Source of the DNA: an uncultured Collinsella sp.
GTDB taxonomy: Bacteria; Actinomycetota; Coriobacteriia; Coriobacteriales; Coriobacteriaceae
Direction: 5' to 3'
DNA length: 54,354 nucleotides
Assembly: GCA_900549555.1 (NCBI GenBank)
Contig: UROO01000001.1
Span: forward strand, 1-54,354
Shown: one piece after another, positions 50,776 to 54,354 of the stretch
How positions within the stretch are numbered: the first letter of the stretch is position 1
How the letters are laid out: the number at the start of each line of letters is the position of its first letter
Position numbers and translations under genes: made by a program
Notes under the pieces: generated by a model
Database searches by the model: none
What the model was told of the DNA's origin: nothing
The model's input: only the letters and a program-made list of their open reading frames with translations

Positions 50776-50973
50776 TACGCGTCCTTTCTCGTACAAGAGA
50801 GGCAAGGCTCTCCTTACAAGCACTTGCCCGCGGCCCGCGTCGGCCGCAACCAACGTGTGCGGCCACCAGGGCGAGGTCGCGTAATGTATGTGTCTCGTGT
50901 CTAGCCGCGTCGAGGCCCCTGCCCGTCCACGGTGACCCAAAGCTGTTTAGCTTCGGACAAATCCCATCTTGCC

Positions 50974-51007
50974 ACGGAGGGCGTCCTCTTTCAAGGGCGC
51001 CCTCCGT
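50974..51007. other. Hairpin between EIIA and nagB genes
   Basis: A 14-nt arm pair (50974-50987 with 50994-51007, one G-T pair) with loop ctttca. It lacks a T-run on either strand. It may end the EIIA transcript or be a leader structure of nagB. Confidence 0.5.
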
Positions 51008-51046
51008 AAACGTGTTTGAATTGTAGGCTAAAGGCAAAGCGCCTTG

Positions 51047-51544
51047 CTAGCGCTCGCGAGCGACGATGAGTTGGTCCATCTCCTCGACATGCTCGCCAAC
51101 GGAACCCTTGATACTCGAGAACTCAACGGAGTTGCACACCAAGATGGGGACCGTCACATCGTAGCCCTCGGCAGCAATTGCCTCGCGATCGAACTCGATG
51201 AGCACGTCACCCTTATGGACGATGTCGCCCACTTGCGCATGTACGGTAAAGTGCTTGCCCTCGAGCTGAACAGTGTCCAAACCAACGTGGATGAGCACGT
51301 CCAGACCATCGACCGTGTTAAGCGCAACGGCGTGTCCAGTGGGAAAAATGGCCTCGACCTTGGCGTCTGCCGGCGCAATCACGCGCGTGCCAGTAGGCTG
51401 AATCGCCACGCCCTGGCCCAAAAGGCCGGTGGCAAACGTCTGGTCATTGACCTCGGACAACGGAATGACATCGCCCGAGATGGGAGCATCCAGCGTAAGG
51501 ACTCGACCACGCATACCAAAAGACCTTAGGACTTTAGTGAACAT
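51047..51544 (-). CDS. PTS glucose-type EIIA domain protein
   Basis: The 165-residue protein accepts phosphate from HPr and passes it to a sugar-specific EIIB. The block AIFPTGHAVALNTVDGLDVLIHVGLDTV (shortened: PTGHA ... LIHVGLDTV) carries the two active-site histidines. It is a stand-alone EIIA, as in crr; no EIIB or EIIC is encoded beside it. GAGGGGG precedes the ATG at 51544. Position between glmM and nagB hints at N-acetylglucosamine transport. Confidence 0.9.
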   Translation of the reverse strand: MFTKVLRSFGMRGRVLTLDAPISGDVIPLSEVNDQTFATGLLGQGVAIQPTGTRVIAPADAKVEAIFPTGHAVALNTVDGLDVLIHVGLDTVQLEGKHFTVHAQVGDIVHKGDVLIEFDREAIAAEGYDVTVPILVCNSVEFSSIKGSVGEHVEEMDQLIVARER

Positions 51545-51615
51545 GCTCCCCCTCGGACATACCAATCAATCAAAATAACCTTGTCAGTTTACCACTTGGC
51601 ACCCGTATTTGGCCA

Positions 51616-52953
51616 TTAGGGAAGTTCGCGCTTGACAACCTCGACGATATCGTCAACAACGCGCTGGGTCAGCTCGTGCGTCTCCGCCTCGGCCATAACG
51701 CGAACTAGCGGCTCGGTACCGCTCGGGCGCACCAAGATGCGGCCGCGACCGTTGAGCTCCTTCTCGGCGGCAGCGACGGCGTCCCAAATGGGCTGGCAAT
51801 CGTCCAGGCCGGCCTTGTTGTCCGAATGCACGTTGACGAGCACCTGCGGGTACTTCTTCATGATGCCGGCAAGGTCGGTAAGGGTGCGGCCGGTGCGCTT
51901 GAGCACGGCCAGCAGCTGCAGAGCCGTCACCAGACCGTCGCCGGTGGTGTTGTGCTCCAGGAAGATGATGTGGCCGGACTGCTCGCCACCGATAACGGCA
52001 CCGTCCTCGAGCATGCGCTCAAGAACATAGCGGTCGCCCACGGCGGTCTGGACCATCTCAAAGCCCTGCTCCTTCATTGCGATGGAGAAGCCCAGGTTGC
52101 ACATGACGGTCGAGACGATCTCGGAGTTGGCGAGCTTGCCGCGAGCAGCAAGGTCGGAGCCGCAGATAGCCAGGATGTAGTCGCCATCGATCTCGTTGCC
52201 CTCGCTGTCCACGAACAGCACACGATCGGCGTCGCCGTCGTGGGCAAGGCCGATATCGGCGTGGGTACGCAGCACGAGCTCGCGCAGGGGCTCAAGGTGC
52301 GTGGAGCCACACTCGACGTTAATGTCAGTGCCGCAGTAATCGGTGTTGATGGCATGCACCGTGGCGCCCAGGCGCTGCAGCGCGGCAGGCGTGGTCTGGC
52401 AGGAAGCACCGTGACCGCAGTCGACGGCAACAACCAGGCCGTCGAGCTTAAGGCCGTCTAGCGTGCTGATGGCATGATCGACATAGGCCTTGCGGGCGTC
52501 CTTCATCTTGATGATGTGACCCACACCGGCGCCGGTCGGCAGCGTATCGGCAGCCATGGCCTCCTCGGACATGACCCAGGCGCTGATCTCTTCCTCGACA
52601 GCATCGGGAAGCTTCATGCCCTTGCGGCTAAAGAACTTGATGCCGTTGAACTCCGGCGGATTGTGCGAAGCGGAGATGACGATGCCGCCGTCGAGCTCGT
52701 TTTGGACGGTAAGCAGTGCCACGGCCGGCGTAGGAATAACGCCGCAGCAGTGCGGGCGGCCGCCCTCGGCCATAATGCCAGCAGTCAGAGCGCTCTCGAG
52801 CATGGTACCCGAAAGACGCGTGTCGCGGCCAATGCAGATGTCCGGACCAAGGAACTTGGTCGCCGCACGGCCAAGGCGAAACGCGAGGTCGCACGAAAGG
52901 TCGGCGTTGGCGACGCCACGGACGCCGTCGGTACCGAAGATGTTCTGGGGCAT
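51616..52953 (-). CDS. glmM: Phosphoglucosamine mutase
   Basis: The 445-residue enzyme interconverts glucosamine-6-phosphate and glucosamine-1-phosphate for peptidoglycan precursors. FGTDGVRGVAN opens the protein, ISASHNP holds the phosphorylated serine (about residue 99), DGDADR binds metal and RPSGTEPLVRVM binds substrate phosphate. AAGGAG precedes the ATG at 52953. It follows the ribosomal protein genes in the same direction. Confidence 0.96.
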   Translation of the reverse strand: MPQNIFGTDGVRGVANADLSCDLAFRLGRAATKFLGPDICIGRDTRLSGTMLESALTAGIMAEGGRPHCCGVIPTPAVALLTVQNELDGGIVISASHNPPEFNGIKFFSRKGMKLPDAVEEEISAWVMSEEAMAADTLPTGAGVGHIIKMKDARKAYVDHAISTLDGLKLDGLVVAVDCGHGASCQTTPAALQRLGATVHAINTDYCGTDINVECGSTHLEPLRELVLRTHADIGLAHDGDADRVLFVDSEGNEIDGDYILAICGSDLAARGKLANSEIVSTVMCNLGFSIAMKEQGFEMVQTAVGDRYVLERMLEDGAVIGGEQSGHIIFLEHNTTGDGLVTALQLLAVLKRTGRTLTDLAGIMKKYPQVLVNVHSDNKAGLDDCQPIWDAVAAAEKELNGRGRILVRPSGTEPLVRVMAEAETHELTQRVVDDIVEVVKRELP

Positions 52954-53001
52954 AGGACCGCTCCTTCCCAAGTGGGCAAAACGCAGTCGCCCACCCTAGT
53001 C

Positions 53002-53046
53002 GAAAAAGAAAAGCGGGACCCGCCGAGCAATCGGCAGGCCCCGCTT
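53002..53046 (-). terminator. Terminator of the rplM-rpsI operon
   Basis: A 16-nt arm pair (53011-53026 with 53031-53046, few mismatches), followed on the minus strand by TTTTCTTTTT-like sequence. It separates the ribosomal genes from glmM. Confidence 0.88.
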
Positions 53047-53076
53047 GTACATTGTATCTCGTAAGGAGATAAAACC

Positions 53077-53472
<396 letters not shown>

Positions 53473-53474
53473 CT

Positions 53475-53918
53475 TTAAGCCTCCAGCTCAATCTTCGTGG
53501 GGTTCTGGGCAGCGTGCGGATGCTCGGCACCAGCGTAGACCTTAAGCTTGGTCATCTGGGCACGGCCGAGGGTGGTCTTGGGCAGCATACCGCGAACGGC
53601 GCGCTCGATGACCTTCTCCGGGTGCTTCTCCATAGCCTGGCGGAAGCTCTCAGCCTTGAGGCCGCCGTTGTAGCCGCTGTGGCGATAATAGGTCTTCGTG
53701 TCGGCCTTGTTACCGGTAAGCTGGACCTTATCGGCGTTGATGACGACAACGAAGTCGCCGCAGTCGCTGTTGGGCGTGAACTGGGGCTTGTTCTTACCAC
53801 GCAGGATCATTGCGATCTGGGTGGCAAGACGGCCCAGGACAGCACCATCGGCGTCGACGAGAACCCAGTTGCGCTGGACCTCGCCCTGCTTGGCGTAGTG
53901 AGTCGATTTCGAAATCAC
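53475..53918 (-). CDS. rplM: 50S ribosomal protein L13
   Basis: The 147-residue protein includes WVLVDADGAVLGRLATQIA and AVRGMLPKTTLGRAQMTKLK, standard L13 blocks. The start codon is GTG at 53918, with GGAGGAG about 7 nt upstream. The leader (53919-54075) holds a few short inverted repeats but no clear known leader RNA. Confidence 0.98.
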   Translation of the reverse strand: MISKSTHYAKQGEVQRNWVLVDADGAVLGRLATQIAMILRGKNKPQFTPNSDCGDFVVVINADKVQLTGNKADTKTYYRHSGYNGGLKAESFRQAMEKHPEKVIERAVRGMLPKTTLGRAQMTKLKVYAGAEHPHAAQNPTKIELEA

Positions 53919-54075
53919 TTAGACTCCTCCATGTACAGTACGTGTTGTTACAGAGATTCACGGGGCTCTGCAAGTAACCCGTCCATATTACCCCGCTCGC
54001 CGCCCGAGTCAACAGGTATTTTGGCTCCGACCAGAGTTTCTGCACATGTCGTCCATGGGTCATGACGTCGCGACG

Positions 54076-54305
54076 CTAGCGCTCGACAAACGCCTCGATA
54101 TCTCCCAGCAAACGCTTTGCCTCCTGGCGGCCCTGAATATACAGATCGAGCAGCTTTGCAGAATCGTGCTCAACGTGGCCGACCTCGACCGGCTTTTGCG
54201 GAGCAACGACCAGCGCGCGGCCCTCGCGCTCATACTTCCACAGATGCATGCGCTGGATGTTATAGCGGTCGTGGCGCGTCTCGATAGCCTCGAGCAGGTA
54301 GGGGT
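54076..54305 (-). CDS. Patatin-like phospholipase family protein (C-terminal fragment)
   Basis: Only the last 75 residues are present; the 5' part lies beyond the contig. They read PYLLEAIETRHDRYNIQRMH ... YEREGRALVVAPQKPVEVGH ... LLDLYIQGRQEAKRLLGDIE, which matches the C-terminal extension of YjjU-like patatin family proteins. The catalytic part is not in the window. The end of real sequence at 54305 is an adapter junction. Confidence 0.7.
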
Positions 54306-54354
54306 CTGTCTCTTATACACATCTGACGCTGCCGACGAACTCTAGGGTGTAGAT
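54306..54354 (+). other. Illumina Nextera adapter (sequencing artefact)
   Basis: ctgtctcttatacacatct (54306-54324) is the Tn5 mosaic end, followed by gacgctgccgacga (54325-54338), the Nextera read-1-side adapter. Next come an 8-nt index (actctagg) and gtgtagat, the start of the P5 tail. This is not genomic DNA. Confidence 0.97.

Overview
The window is a high-GC bacterial chromosome segment carrying one apparently complete siphovirus-type prophage of about 36 kb (roughly 221-36401), followed by about 18 kb of host genes. The host looks like an actinobacterium of the class Coriobacteriia, most likely Collinsella. This is inferred from the type III glutamine synthetase, the metF / separate MetH-activation protein / truncated metH cluster, the PFL (UPF0210) gene, the large SARP-type regulator and the codon usage. 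No marker gene in the window proves the genus. The last 49 bases (54306-54354) are Illumina Nextera adapter sequence, not genome.

Prophage layout. A tRNA-Glu (131-207) lies at the left edge, and the phage appears to have integrated in the terminator hairpin just behind it. The left-facing lysogeny block is a CI-like repressor, a bacterial PH-domain protein and a large serine integrase whose reading frame runs into the tRNA gene. A control region with three copies of one operator separates the repressor from a Cro-like gene. The rightward early region (2.7-14 kb) is a dense string of overlapping small genes: RusA resolvase, DUF1351 protein, ERF annealing protein, SSB, a replication protein pair including a DnaC-like loader, HNH and zinc-binding proteins, a small HExxH protein, a DUF4406 protein and many hypothetical genes. 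The late region follows: terminase small and large subunits (14.2-16.1 kb), portal, a MuF head protein fused to a putative nuclease toxin, scaffold, major capsid protein, neck genes, major tail protein, tail chaperones joined by a -1 frameshift, tape measure and baseplate or fibre proteins (to 30.2 kb). Lysis genes (33.4-36.3 kb) are XkdX-like, XhlA-like, holin, C39-like peptidase and a GH25/Cpl-7/LysM endolysin.

The central finding is a complete diversity-generating retroelement (DGR) between the tail and lysis genes. It comprises a target gene ending in a variable repeat (VR, 30953-31080), a post-VR DNA hairpin, an Avd-type accessory gene, a template repeat (TR, 31692-31819) and a reverse transcriptase with a YMDD active site. 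VR and TR differ at 17 positions, and 16 of these are adenines in TR, the signature of adenine-directed mutagenic retrohoming. The diversified protein is encoded directly after the tail fibre and is probably the receptor-binding protein of the phage.

Host layout to the right: type III glutamine synthetase (-), metF, MetH reactivation-domain protein and metH (+), PFL-family protein (+), a 134-bp nested palindrome, a methyltransferase (+), a YhbY-type RNA-binding protein (+), a 998-residue STAND/SARP regulator (-), nagB (-), glucose-type EIIA (-), glmM (-), rpsI and rplM (-), and the 3' end of a patatin-like phospholipase gene cut by the contig end. nagB, EIIA and glmM together suggest an amino-sugar and cell-wall precursor neighbourhood.
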